Shown here: one piece after another, positions 42,965-50,618 of the stretch
How positions within the stretch are numbered: the stretch's first letter is position 1
Layout of the letters: each line of letters begins with the position of its first letter
Assembly: GCF_018131225.1 (NCBI RefSeq)
Contig: NZ_JAFCMM010000001.1
Coordinates: 2,852,001-2,916,000 of the forward strand
Source: Bradyrhizobium sp. U87765 SZCCT0048
Lineage (GTDB): Bacteria; Pseudomonadota; Alphaproteobacteria; Rhizobiales; Xanthobacteraceae
Direction: 5' to 3'
Length of the DNA: 64,000 bases
The notes under the pieces: generated by a model
The model's input: only the letters and a program-made list of their open reading frames with translations
What the model was told of the DNA's origin: nothing
Database searches by the model: none
Made by a program: the position numbers and the translations under genes

Positions 42965-43750
42965 TCATCCCTCATGTGCGATCGCAAGGCCGCTGCGTAT
43001 CAGGATGAATGCCGCCACCACGAAGATCAGCGCCGCGAAAAGGCGGTTGAGACCGCCGTGGTGCGCCGCCAGGCGGGACGCCATGACCGTGCCGAGGACA
43101 CCGCCTCCGATGCCGCCGCCGATGAACTCGGCTGCGACCGGCCAATCGATCAGCCCCGACGAGGCATAGCTGAGGCTGGTCGCCAGTCCGAACGTGCCGA
43201 CCGCCAACAGCGATGATCCCACCGCGTTGATGGTGGGCATGCCGGTGGCGAGGATGAGGCCGGGCACGATCAGGAAGCCGCCGCCAATGCCGAAAAAGCC
43301 GGATGCTGCGCCGGCGCCCGCCGCGATCAGCGCGGTCAGCAGGCACATCCGGCGATCGGCCTGTGCCGGCGCGGCCCCCGCGACGGCGCGCGGCCGCAGC
43401 ATCACCCCGCCGACGGCGAGCATCACGAGCCCGAACAGAAACAACAGGCGCTGGCCGTCCATCGCCTTGCCGAGCGCCGCACCCGCGAGCGCCCCGAGTG
43501 CGCCGATCATCGCGAACACGAGCGCACAGCGCCACCATACATGGCCCTTGCGGGCATGGCCGACGAGCCCTGCATAGGCATTGACCGACACCGCGAGGGC
43601 CCCGGTGCCAATCGCGATGTGCGGCTGCGCGACGCCCACCGCATAGAGCAGCAGCGGCGTCGCCAGGATCGAACCTCCGCCGCCGATCAGGCCGAGCGTG
43701 AAGCCGACCAGGCCGCCGGAGCCGACGGCCGTCATGGCTTGGGCAATCAT
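42965..43750 (-). CDS. TauE/SafE family sulfite exporter-like membrane protein
   Basis: A protein of 261 residues with about eight helices. Typical repeats are GGLVGFTLGLIGGGGSILATPLLLY and GAASGFFGIGGGFLIVPGLIL. It is the last gene of the sulfur operon and probably exports sulfite or thiosulfate made from persulfide oxidation. The ATG overlaps the stop of the preceding gene by four bases; the long upstream frame is not used. Confidence 0.9.
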   Translation of the reverse strand: MIAQAMTAVGSGGLVGFTLGLIGGGGSILATPLLLYAVGVAQPHIAIGTGALAVSVNAYAGLVGHARKGHVWWRCALVFAMIGALGALAGAALGKAMDGQRLLFLFGLVMLAVGGVMLRPRAVAGAAPAQADRRMCLLTALIAAGAGAASGFFGIGGGFLIVPGLILATGMPTINAVGSSLLAVGTFGLATSLSYASSGLIDWPVAAEFIGGGIGGGVLGTVMASRLAAHHGGLNRLFAALIFVVAAFILIRSGLAIAHEG

Positions 43751-44208
43751 GCATCCTCCCGGGCCAGCGAGGCCGTTTCGATGGCGGCCGTCAGGCGGTC
43801 GTGCAGCACCATGCCGGCGAGCATCGCCGCGACGAAGATCAGCACGGAGGTGCGGCCGGTCACGAGGGAGGCGACCGCGGGTCCGGGGCAAAGTCCGACG
43901 AGCCCCCAGCCGACCCCGAACAGCGCCGAGCCGACGACGAGTTTGCGGTCGGGCTTCGCCGTTGTCGGCGGGAGATGAAAGGCGGTATCGAGCAGCGGCC
44001 GGCGCATCCGCCGCGCCAGCGCCACGCCGAGCATCGCGATGATCACGGCGCCGCCGAGCACGAAGGCGAGCGCCGGATTCCATGCGCCCGCGATGTCGAG
44101 AAAGCCGCGCACGCGCGCGGGATCCAGCATGCCGGACAACGCCAGGCCGAAGCCGAACACCACGCCCGACGCCAGCGCGGCCACTGTCTGCGAGAGATAA
44201 CGTGTCAT
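43747..44208 (-). CDS. YeeE/YedE-like (DUF6691) membrane protein
   Basis: A protein of 153 residues with four helices. SGVVFGFGLALSGMLDPARVRGFLD and LFGVGWGLVGLCPGPAVASL are family hallmarks; the Cys in GLCPGPA aligns with the thiosulfate-relay Cys of YeeE (TsuA). It overlaps both neighbours by ATGA and is one half of a two-gene YeeE transporter. Confidence 0.9.
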   Translation of the reverse strand: MTRYLSQTVAALASGVVFGFGLALSGMLDPARVRGFLDIAGAWNPALAFVLGGAVIIAMLGVALARRMRRPLLDTAFHLPPTTAKPDRKLVVGSALFGVGWGLVGLCPGPAVASLVTGRTSVLIFVAAMLAGMVLHDRLTAAIETASLAREDA

Positions 44209-44615
44209 GATCCGATCGCCCTCATGATGCCGACGATGACGATGGCGGCGCCAAGGAACGTCGCCACCGCGACCATCGAGCGGGGTGACAGCCGCGCGAG
44301 ACCAACCACGCCATGGCCGCTGGTGCAGCCCGAGCCCATGCGGGAGCCGAAGCCCACGAGCAATCCGCCCGCCATCAGGAGCGCCGGCGAGGACGTGATC
44401 GTCGCCTCCGGCCAATGGCCGAAGGCCGCGCGATAGATCAGGGGCCCGCAGATCAGGCCGAGCACGAAAGCGAGATTGACAGGAAGCTGGATGCCCTGCG
44501 CGAGGCGGCCGACGATGCCGCTGATCCCCGCGACACGGCCGTTGAGCACCAGCAGCAGCGCGGCGGACAGGCCGATCAGCAGCCCGCCGGCGAGCGAAGC
44601 GCCATAGGCCGTCAT
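44205..44615 (-). CDS. YeeE/YedE-like membrane protein, first half
   Basis: A protein of 136 residues with four helices. GGLLIGLSAALLLVLNGRVAGISGIVG and GFGSRMGSGCTSGHGVVGLARLSPRS are the YeeE signatures, with the Cys in GSGCTSGHG. With the next gene it should form one thiosulfate or sulfur-compound channel. It overlaps bigR and the second YeeE gene by four bases each. Confidence 0.92.
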   Translation of the reverse strand: MTAYGASLAGGLLIGLSAALLLVLNGRVAGISGIVGRLAQGIQLPVNLAFVLGLICGPLIYRAAFGHWPEATITSSPALLMAGGLLVGFGSRMGSGCTSGHGVVGLARLSPRSMVAVATFLGAAIVIVGIMRAIGS

Positions 44616-45004
44616 GATTTCACCCCCGTGGAGCGCGACCGTTTCGCCGGCTGCCCGGCATCGGCGCAGAAGATGTCATGCAGCGCCTCGATCAGCCGCG
44701 CGGCCTTCTCGTCGGTGAGCCGATAAAAGATCTGCTTCGCCTCGCGACGCGTCTCGACGATGCCGGCGGCGCGCAGCACGGTGAGCTGCTGCGACAGCGT
44801 CGGCTGATGGATGTCGAGTTCGTCCTCGAGCTGGCCCACCGCATATTCCCCACCGACCAGCGTGCACACGATCATCAGGCGGTTGCGGTTGGCGAGCGTG
44901 CGCAGGAGATCGGCGACCTCGTCCGCACGGCTTGCCATCTCCGCGCCGGCAGCCGTCATTCCGGCGCCGGCTCTGTCGATCTTGTCCATTATCGTCATGC
45001 TCAT
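44612..45004 (-). CDS. bigR: BigR/SqrR-type ArsR family persulfide-sensing repressor
   Basis: A protein of 130 residues. The ArsR winged helix is LLRTLANRNRLMIVCTLVGGEYAVGQLEDELDIHQPTLSQQLTVLRAAGIV. Cys47 and Cys113 correspond to the redox pair of BigR/SqrR, which form a tetrasulfide with persulfide and then release DNA. The ATG at 45004 overlaps the stop of the dioxygenase gene (ATGA); ATG 44998 is the alternative. It likely represses this operon through the palindrome at 46380-46401. Confidence 0.9.
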   Translation of the reverse strand: MSMTIMDKIDRAGAGMTAAGAEMASRADEVADLLRTLANRNRLMIVCTLVGGEYAVGQLEDELDIHQPTLSQQLTVLRAAGIVETRREAKQIFYRLTDEKAARLIEALHDIFCADAGQPAKRSRSTGVKS

Positions 45005-45915
45005 CCCCATGCCGCGCCCGCAAGCGCGTCCAGCGGAAACTTGAGGTAGCGGCGGCCATTGCCTTCCGGCTCGGGCAGGCGGCCGCCACGGATATTGACC
45101 TGCAGGGCGTGCAGAATGAGCTTTGGCATCGGCAGCGTGGCGTCGCGCAGACGGCGCAACGCCACAAAGCTCGCCGCGTCCTGGCCCACGACATGCGGAT
45201 TCGCGCGCTTCTGCTCGCCGACCGTGCTTTCCCAGCGCGGCGGCCGGCCGCCGGGCTGGTAGTCGTGCCCGGTGAACACGCGCGTCGCATCCGGCAACGC
45301 CAGAATGTCCTGGATCGAGGCCCACAACGCCTCCGCGCTGCCGCCGGGGAAATCGGCGCGGGCGGTGCCGCTGTCGGGCATGAACAGCGTGTCGTGCACG
45401 AACACCGCATCCCCGATCAGATAGGAGATCGAGGCGAGCGTATGTCCGGGCGAGAACAGCACCCGGCCGTCGATGGTCCCCACCGTGAAGCGGTCGCCAT
45501 GGGCGAACAGCCGGTCCCACTGCGAGCCGTCGGTCGCGAGCTGCGGCAGGTTGTAGATGTCCTTCCACAGCTTCTGCACCGCGATCACATGTTCGCCGAT
45601 CGCCGTCGGCGCGCCGGTCTTGCCCTTCAGGTACTGAGCGGCGGAAAAGTGGTCGGCATGCGGATGGGTGTCGAGAATCCACTCGACCTTCAGGCCGCGC
45701 GCGGCGACATGAGCCAGCAGCGCGTCCGCACTGGTGGTCGCAACAGCGCCGGACTTCTCGTCGAAGTCGAGCACCGGATCGATGATGGCGCAGGCGCCCG
45801 TCGCCGGATCCGACACCACATACTGGATGCTCCAGGTGCGCGGGTCGAAGAAGCCCTGCACGTCGGGGCGTTGCGCGGTCGTGACGGGCCGGGCCGTGGA
45901 TGCGGTCATGGTCAT
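45001..45915 (-). CDS. blh: persulfide dioxygenase-like metallo-beta-lactamase-fold hydrolase (Blh)
   Basis: A protein of 304 residues. Metal sites: ILDTHPHADHFSAAQYL (THxHxDH-type), FSPGHTLASISYL (His), FVHDTLFMPDSGTARADF (bridging Asp) and FTGHDYQPGG (His). The single-iron ETHE1/Blh group oxidises glutathione persulfide to sulfite. Placed directly downstream of the DUF442 gene with ATGA overlap. The upstream in-frame ATG at 45951 lies inside DUF442 and is less likely. Confidence 0.92.
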   Translation of the reverse strand: MTMTASTARPVTTAQRPDVQGFFDPRTWSIQYVVSDPATGACAIIDPVLDFDEKSGAVATTSADALLAHVAARGLKVEWILDTHPHADHFSAAQYLKGKTGAPTAIGEHVIAVQKLWKDIYNLPQLATDGSQWDRLFAHGDRFTVGTIDGRVLFSPGHTLASISYLIGDAVFVHDTLFMPDSGTARADFPGGSAEALWASIQDILALPDATRVFTGHDYQPGGRPPRWESTVGEQKRANPHVVGQDAASFVALRRLRDATLPMPKLILHALQVNIRGGRLPEPEGNGRRYLKFPLDALAGAAWG

Positions 45916-46355
45916 GATGACGCCCCCGATTGTTGCCGGCGGCGCAGCCACGCTTCCGCGCCGGCCAGATCGAACCCATGTGCTTCGCCGAAACCGCGCA
46001 CCTCGTCGATCGCCATGCGGCCGTCCAGCACCTCGCCGATCACATGCAGCGTCAGGGCGCGCGTGCCGCCCTTGCAGTGCGCCAGCACGGCGCCGTTACA
46101 GGCGGCAACCGTCTCCTGGAAGCGGCGCACATCGGCCTCGGTGATCGTCGGGCCGGCGACGGGAATGTGCGTGTAGCCAAGACCCGCAGCCTGCGCAGCT
46201 GCCGCTTCCGCCGCTGTTCCCGGCTGCTCGGCGTCCTCGCCGTCGGGACGGTTGTTGATGACGGCCGCAAATCCGGCCTGCGGGAACGCCGCGAACGTGG
46301 TCAATGGCGGCTGGGCCGCGACCGAAAGCTTCTCCGTGATGCGCACCGTCCGCAT
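45912..46355 (-). CDS. TIGR01244/DUF442 phosphatase- or rhodanese-like protein
   Basis: A protein of 147 residues. A dual-specificity phosphatase-like loop HCKGGTRA (H-C-x5-R) follows the GAVLA strand. This domain is fused to Blh in some bacteria and may act as a sulfur transferase. The ATG at 46355 has GGAG ten bases before it. The longer ATG at 46382 lies inside the operator palindrome, so it is rejected. Confidence 0.88.
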   Translation of the reverse strand: MRTVRITEKLSVAAQPPLTTFAAFPQAGFAAVINNRPDGEDAEQPGTAAEAAAAQAAGLGYTHIPVAGPTITEADVRRFQETVAACNGAVLAHCKGGTRALTLHVIGEVLDGRMAIDEVRGFGEAHGFDLAGAEAWLRRRQQSGASS

Positions 46356-46379
46356 GAACCTGGTCTCCGTCTGGAATTT

Positions 46380-46401
46380 CATTATACGATTAAATATAAT
46401 G
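46380..46401 (-). promoter_or_regulatory. BigR-type operator and promoter of the sulfur operon
   Basis: CATTATA-CGATTAAA-TATAATG is a perfect 7-8-7 inverted repeat in an AT-rich island, 25 bases upstream of the first gene of the operon. It resembles the AT-rich BigR box described in Agrobacterium and Xylella. It is probably also part of the -10 region. Confidence 0.8.
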
Positions 46402-46568
46402 TATTTTGATAAATGACAAGGGTGGATTTTGACTTCCGTCGACCGCTTGGCCTGCTGGCCTTGTCCACGCTGCCGTCTTGCCGGCCCTCAACGGGAAGGA
46501 TTGAGTTCCCTCATCTTCGCCTTAGGGTGGCATCCGCCGCGAGGCTGGAAAAAGGAGATCGGCAGGGA

Positions 46569-47405
46569 ATGAACGCTTCAATTCGACAAGGCGGCCGGCC
46601 GTCGCTCCGCCGCTGGAGCCTGCTGATCGCCGCAACGCTGTGGCTGAGCATGGCGCAGGGGACCGATGGTCATGCCCAGAGTTTCGCCTGTGACGCTGCG
46701 AACAAGGTCGATGAAAAGACCATCTGCCAAAACGCGGGCCTCGCCAATCTCGACGTGGTTGCCGCATCGGCCTTCAAGGCGAAGGCGCGCAAGGCCGCGC
46801 CGGCGGACAAGACCAAGCTGACGACCGATCAGACCGCATGGCTGAAGGACCGCGAAAGCTGCGGCAGCGACACGCAGTGCATGGAGATTCTCTATCTCAA
46901 GCGCATGCTCGAGCTCGATGCCCCGCTCGTCGATCCCACCTTCAAGATCCTGCTTGGCGCACACATCGGCGATGCCACGGTGGTCACGCTGGAGCATACC
47001 AACACCGAGAACGCCACTGTCATGTTCCGTCGCGAGCTCGCCGATCTCGTCGAGGACTGCAACCGCAATGCGACCCCGCGCGATAACGACCTCGCCGACG
47101 CCCGGGAGGTCGTGACGTGTGTTCGTCAAAAGCTGCAAAACAACACCGAGCAACTGACCAGACGAAGGGCACGCTGCGGCATCAACACCATCTATACCGA
47201 GTTCGGCAACTACACGCTGGTGGCGACCCATGCGATAGAGCAGAAGGATGGTCCACCCCTGATTCAAACCGACTGGAAGAACCACCGCGATGAAAAGCTC
47301 GCCGGCAACTGCTCCGCGTGCAGGACACCGGAGATGATCAGCACGTTCAAGGTACTGTGCCCGATCGCGTATAAGGCCAAATTCGACGGCGCGAGCGTCT
47401 ATTGA
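46569..47405 (+). CDS. exported protein with N-terminal LprI-like domain
   Basis: A protein of 278 residues from ATG 46569 (AGGAGA upstream). A signal peptide (RRWSLLIAATLWLSMAQG) is followed by an LprI-like domain: FACDAANKVDEKTICQNAGLANLD and RESCGSDTQCMEILYLKRMLEL with paired Cys. A further 170 residues with six Cys (ATVMFRRELADLVEDCNR, CVRQKL, RARCGIN, CSACRTPEM, VLCPIAY) have no name I recognise. Secreted, likely disulfide-bonded. Confidence 0.75.
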   Translation: MNASIRQGGRPSLRRWSLLIAATLWLSMAQGTDGHAQSFACDAANKVDEKTICQNAGLANLDVVAASAFKAKARKAAPADKTKLTTDQTAWLKDRESCGSDTQCMEILYLKRMLELDAPLVDPTFKILLGAHIGDATVVTLEHTNTENATVMFRRELADLVEDCNRNATPRDNDLADAREVVTCVRQKLQNNTEQLTRRRARCGINTIYTEFGNYTLVATHAIEQKDGPPLIQTDWKNHRDEKLAGNCSACRTPEMISTFKVLCPIAYKAKFDGASVY

Positions 47406-47467
47406 CCGACGCTCGCGCTTGACGCGCTGGTCCCGATAGCCGACCTTGGGCACCCGGGGGAACAATC

Positions 47468-48343
47468 GTGCAAGGGATCGTTGCGCTCGTCTGCGTTCTG
47501 ACGCTTGTCGTGCCGGGCGGCGCCCGAGCGCAGCAGCCGATGCAGGCACCGCAAAGTCCTGAGGCGCGCAAGACACCGCTGGGCCCTTTCCCTGCCGACG
47601 CATCGGCCGTGGACGACTCCAGGAACGATCATGTCGATCCGGACCGGCCGCATTTCCCTGAGGCCAGCACAACCGCCGGCCTGGGCCGCGCGGTGCTGGA
47701 GGGCGGCTACACCTTCACGCGGAACGGCAGCCAGCTCCAGTCGCACTCCATGCCTGAGTCCCTGCTGCGCGTCGGCATGTTCGCCGACTGGTTCGAGATG
47801 CGTGTCGGACAAAATGTGCTGAGCGAGCGACGGACGGTCAACGGCGTAACGCGCACCGCGATCGGCGCGCAGGACCTTTACCTCGGCGCCAAGGTCGCCC
47901 TGACCGCCCAGGACGGCCTGTTGCCCGCGACCGCGCTGATTCCGCAGATGACGGTCCCGACCGGCGCCAGCACCACCACCGCCGGGCGTGTGCTCCCCGG
48001 CCTCAATGCCGACTTCGGCTGGGAAGTGCTCAAGGACAGGTTCGGCATCGAGCTGCTGGTCGCCAACAACCAGGTGCGTGACGAGCTCGGCGGCTACCAG
48101 CATCTGATCGCGACAGGCCTGACCGGCGTCTTCCAGCTGTCGAAATCGCTGGAAGTGTTCGCGGAGTGGGACGCCTACTATCCGCGCGGCGGCCTCGCGT
48201 CCACCAGCCCCCAGCACTACGCGGTCGGGGGCGTGGTCTACTTTGTCACGCGCGACATCGCACTCGACGCGCGCGCCGGCGCCGGCCTCAACAGCCACTC
48301 GAGCCATCTGCTGGCGGGCCTCGGCCTGACCGTGCGGCGGTAG
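47468..48343 (+). CDS. outer-membrane transporter-like protein (PF13557 type)
   Basis: A protein of 291 residues starting at GTG 47468. A signal peptide (GIVALVCVLTLVVPGGARA) is followed by a short Pro-rich segment and then alternating beta strands (AVLEGGYTFTRN, LLRVGMFADWFEMRVG, DLYLGAKVALTAQ, LEVFAEWDAYYPR) typical of an outer-membrane beta-barrel of the MetA-pathway/phenol-degradation transporter family. Substrate unknown. Confidence 0.75.
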   Translation: MQGIVALVCVLTLVVPGGARAQQPMQAPQSPEARKTPLGPFPADASAVDDSRNDHVDPDRPHFPEASTTAGLGRAVLEGGYTFTRNGSQLQSHSMPESLLRVGMFADWFEMRVGQNVLSERRTVNGVTRTAIGAQDLYLGAKVALTAQDGLLPATALIPQMTVPTGASTTTAGRVLPGLNADFGWEVLKDRFGIELLVANNQVRDELGGYQHLIATGLTGVFQLSKSLEVFAEWDAYYPRGGLASTSPQHYAVGGVVYFVTRDIALDARAGAGLNSHSSHLLAGLGLTVRR

Positions 48344-48376
48344 TTCGGCCGCACGCCGGCGCCGCGGTGATCGCGG

Positions 48377-48411
48377 GATCGAACACGCCGGCATACCGCG
48401 CATGTTCGATC
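48377..48411. terminator. inverted repeat between two convergent genes
   Basis: GATCGAACA (48377-48385) pairs with TGTTCGATC (48403-48411) across 17 bases, midway between the convergent outer-membrane and isochorismatase genes. Likely a bidirectional transcription end without T-runs. Confidence 0.5.
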
Positions 48412-48425
48412 TTGCCACGCCCCGT

Positions 48426-49139
48426 CTATTTCATCGCTCGCAGATACTGGGATCCTGCCGCAATCGCCTTGGCATGCTCACGCATGATCTGGTTGACCGG
48501 GCCGGCGGTCGCGCTGTTCGCCCAGTCGGCCTGCCATTCCAGCATGACTGGCAGCCAGGTTATGGGCACGGCCCCAGCCTGGACGAGACGAGCCATGGCC
48601 TGCTGATGCGACAGTTCGTCATAGTCGCCGCTGGCATCAGCGACCACATAGACGTCATAGCCGTCCTTGAGGGCGGCAAGCGCCGGCAGCATGACGCAGT
48701 TGTCGGTCCACAGCCCCGCGATAATCAGCTTCTTGCGCCCGGTCGCGCGCACCGCGTCGCGCACCCGCGCATCCGCCCACGCGTTGATGACCGTGCGGTC
48801 GATCGGCTGCTGGTCGGGATTGACCGCCTGAAGATCGGCAAGCAGCGGTCCGGCGAAGCCCTTGGCGACGATGGTGCTGAGGATCGTCGGGACCTTGAAG
48901 ACACGCGCCGCCTTTGCAAGCGCCTGCGCATTGTTCACTATGGCGTCGATGGGCTGGGAACGGGTGGAGAAGACGTACTGCGGTTGAAAATCGACGAGCA
49001 GCAGGACGCTGTTGTCGGGGGTGAGCTGGTCGTAGACGGGCTTGACCGACTGCGCCTGGGCGGCGCCGGCAAGGCCGCAGATCAGCGCAAATCCGAACAC
49101 GGCTGCGCGAGCCCGCCGACGAAGGCTGGACAACATCAT
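48426..49139 (-). CDS. isochorismatase family hydrolase with signal peptide
   Basis: A protein of 237 residues. A signal peptide (RRARAAVFGFALICGLAGAA, cleavage near AQAQS) precedes an isochorismatase-like domain: SVLLLVDFQPQYVFST (catalytic Asp), a Lys in GRKKLIIAGLWTDNCVMLPA (nucleophilic Cys), and GYDVYVVADASGD. Such proteins are normally cytoplasmic, so export is notable. It is divergent from a MarR gene with a palindrome in between. Confidence 0.85.
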   Translation of the reverse strand: MMLSSLRRRARAAVFGFALICGLAGAAQAQSVKPVYDQLTPDNSVLLLVDFQPQYVFSTRSQPIDAIVNNAQALAKAARVFKVPTILSTIVAKGFAGPLLADLQAVNPDQQPIDRTVINAWADARVRDAVRATGRKKLIIAGLWTDNCVMLPALAALKDGYDVYVVADASGDYDELSHQQAMARLVQAGAVPITWLPVMLEWQADWANSATAGPVNQIMREHAKAIAAGSQYLRAMK

Positions 49140-49194
49140 GGTTTCTCCGAATGTGGGCGGGAGCGCTCATCCGCTCCGCTCATGTCGGCGACAT

Positions 49195-49210
49195 ATCTTA
49201 TATCTAAGAT
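49195..49210. promoter_or_regulatory. palindrome between isochorismatase and MarR genes, candidate MarR operator
   Basis: ATCTTA-TATC-TAAGAT is a perfect 6-4-6 inverted repeat in the 118-base AT-rich gap between the two divergent genes. Confidence 0.65.
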
Positions 49211-49257
49211 TCTTTTCAATGAGACAGATACCACGATCAACCGAATGTGAGATTCCG

Positions 49258-49761
49258 ATGGACCGAGCCGCCCGCGCGATCGATGAGTGGAAGACGCAAC
49301 GTCCCGACCTCGATGGCCTGCCGATGATGGTCTTCGGCAGGCTCGCCGAGGCCGCTCACGCCGTGGCCCATGACCATCTGCGTCCATTCCTGCAAGCGAG
49401 CGGCCTGCCAGCCGGCGAATTCGACGTGCTGGCCACGCTGCGCCGTGCCGAACCGCCCCACGCGCTGACTCCGACCGCGCTCTACGATGCGACGATGGTG
49501 ACGTCCGGCGCCATGACCGGACGGATCGACCGCCTGGAAAAGGCCGGGCTGGTGCAGCGCAAGGACGACCCCGCCGACCGGCGCGGGACGATCGTCGCTC
49601 TGACCAGGAAAGGCTTCACGCTGATCGACGACATCATCACCCGCCATGTCGAGAACGAGCGCCGCCTGCTCGCCGGGCTGTCGCGCAAGGAACAGGAAAC
49701 GCTGGCCAACCTGCTGGGCAAGCTGATCGCGACGCTGCCGGCCTCGCCGTCACGCGACTGA
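49258..49761 (+). CDS. MarR family transcriptional regulator
   Basis: A protein of 167 residues. The winged helix is PTALYDATMVTSGAMTGRIDRLEKAGLVQRKDDPADRRGTIVALTRKGFTLID, with the DxRG wing. It has about 40 N-terminal residues for dimerisation. ATG 49258 (preceded by GTGAG) is preferred to ATG 49219, which is only eight bases past the operator. It probably represses the divergent isochorismatase-like gene in response to a small phenolic or carboxylate. Confidence 0.9.
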   Translation: MDRAARAIDEWKTQRPDLDGLPMMVFGRLAEAAHAVAHDHLRPFLQASGLPAGEFDVLATLRRAEPPHALTPTALYDATMVTSGAMTGRIDRLEKAGLVQRKDDPADRRGTIVALTRKGFTLIDDIITRHVENERRLLAGLSRKEQETLANLLGKLIATLPASPSRD

Positions 49762-49831
49762 CGACGGGTGACGGCGCCGTGCTTTCCGCCCATCGTCACC
49801 GTACGGCCTGATCGCAACGCTGGGACGGATC

Positions 49832-50560
49832 ATGCTCACGCTCGAAAAACTGCGGAACCAGTTCTACCCCGTCGAAACGATCGGCACGGATCTCGTTCGC
49901 TGCGGCGACGAGCTGCCGGGGCGCACGATCCACACCTATGTCAGACTGTGCGGCGCGGATGGCTGCACCCCGCTGCTCGTCTCGGAGGATCTGGTCGACG
50001 ACGCCTTTGCCGCACAGGTGCTGCATCAGGCGGGATGTACAGGCGTCGTGCGCCCGAGCAAGCGCGACCTGCAGCCGAACCACTACGGCTTCACCCATCT
50101 GCTCGAAGTCCCGCCGCACTATCATGCGGAGCTCAAAGGGCGGCTCGACGCCGAGCGGATGCGGACAACGCTCTGCATCCCGATCTTTGGCTGTGAATTT
50201 TCCGGCGACGAAACGCCTGAAGACTTTCACGCCTTGCGCGGACGGCTGGTGCCGACCTCGCGCTGGAACCGGCCACCTTGCCCGAGAATATCGCTGCGCT
50301 TCGACAACCCGAGAACCGGCGGCGGCACCGGCGAGCGCACCGTCTTCGCCACGTTCGACCAGGCGCTGCGCGAGATCGCGAACCTCGCCGGCGTCCAGGA
50401 TGGCTTCATCGAGCTGTACAATCACCGCGGCGAGATCGTCGAGCTGGTTTACCGCCCCCGCGCCAGTTTCAGCTGGATCGAAGGACGCGACGATGCGGCG
50501 GCCCGGCTGATCGACGCCAATGCGATTCGCGATAGACTGTGGACGTTCGTCACCCGCTGA
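49832..50560 (+). CDS. protein of unknown function, 242 residues
   Basis: An acidic-neutral, soluble-looking protein. Visible segments include CGDELPGRTIHTYVRLCGADGC (split by charged loops), FTHLLEVPPHYHAELKGRLDAERM, CIPIFGCEFSGDETPEDF and the C-terminal FIELYNHRGEIVELVYRP. Six Cys in the first 130 residues could bind metal or form disulfides. No signal peptide or membrane helix. I do not recognise the family. Codon usage matches the neighbours and the start is set by GGGACGGATC before ATG 49832. Confidence 0.7.
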   Translation: MLTLEKLRNQFYPVETIGTDLVRCGDELPGRTIHTYVRLCGADGCTPLLVSEDLVDDAFAAQVLHQAGCTGVVRPSKRDLQPNHYGFTHLLEVPPHYHAELKGRLDAERMRTTLCIPIFGCEFSGDETPEDFHALRGRLVPTSRWNRPPCPRISLRFDNPRTGGGTGERTVFATFDQALREIANLAGVQDGFIELYNHRGEIVELVYRPRASFSWIEGRDDAAARLIDANAIRDRLWTFVTR

Positions 50561-50572
50561 GCCGGCGCCGGG

Positions 50573-50589
50573 ACTCGCGACAGGCGAGT
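50573..50589. terminator. short hairpin between convergent genes
   Basis: ACTCGC-GACAG-GCGAGT in the 58-base gap between the 242-residue protein gene and the MFS gene. Confidence 0.4.
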
Positions 50590-50618
50590 GCTCCGATCGA
50601 ACGCAAGGGGCGCCTCGC

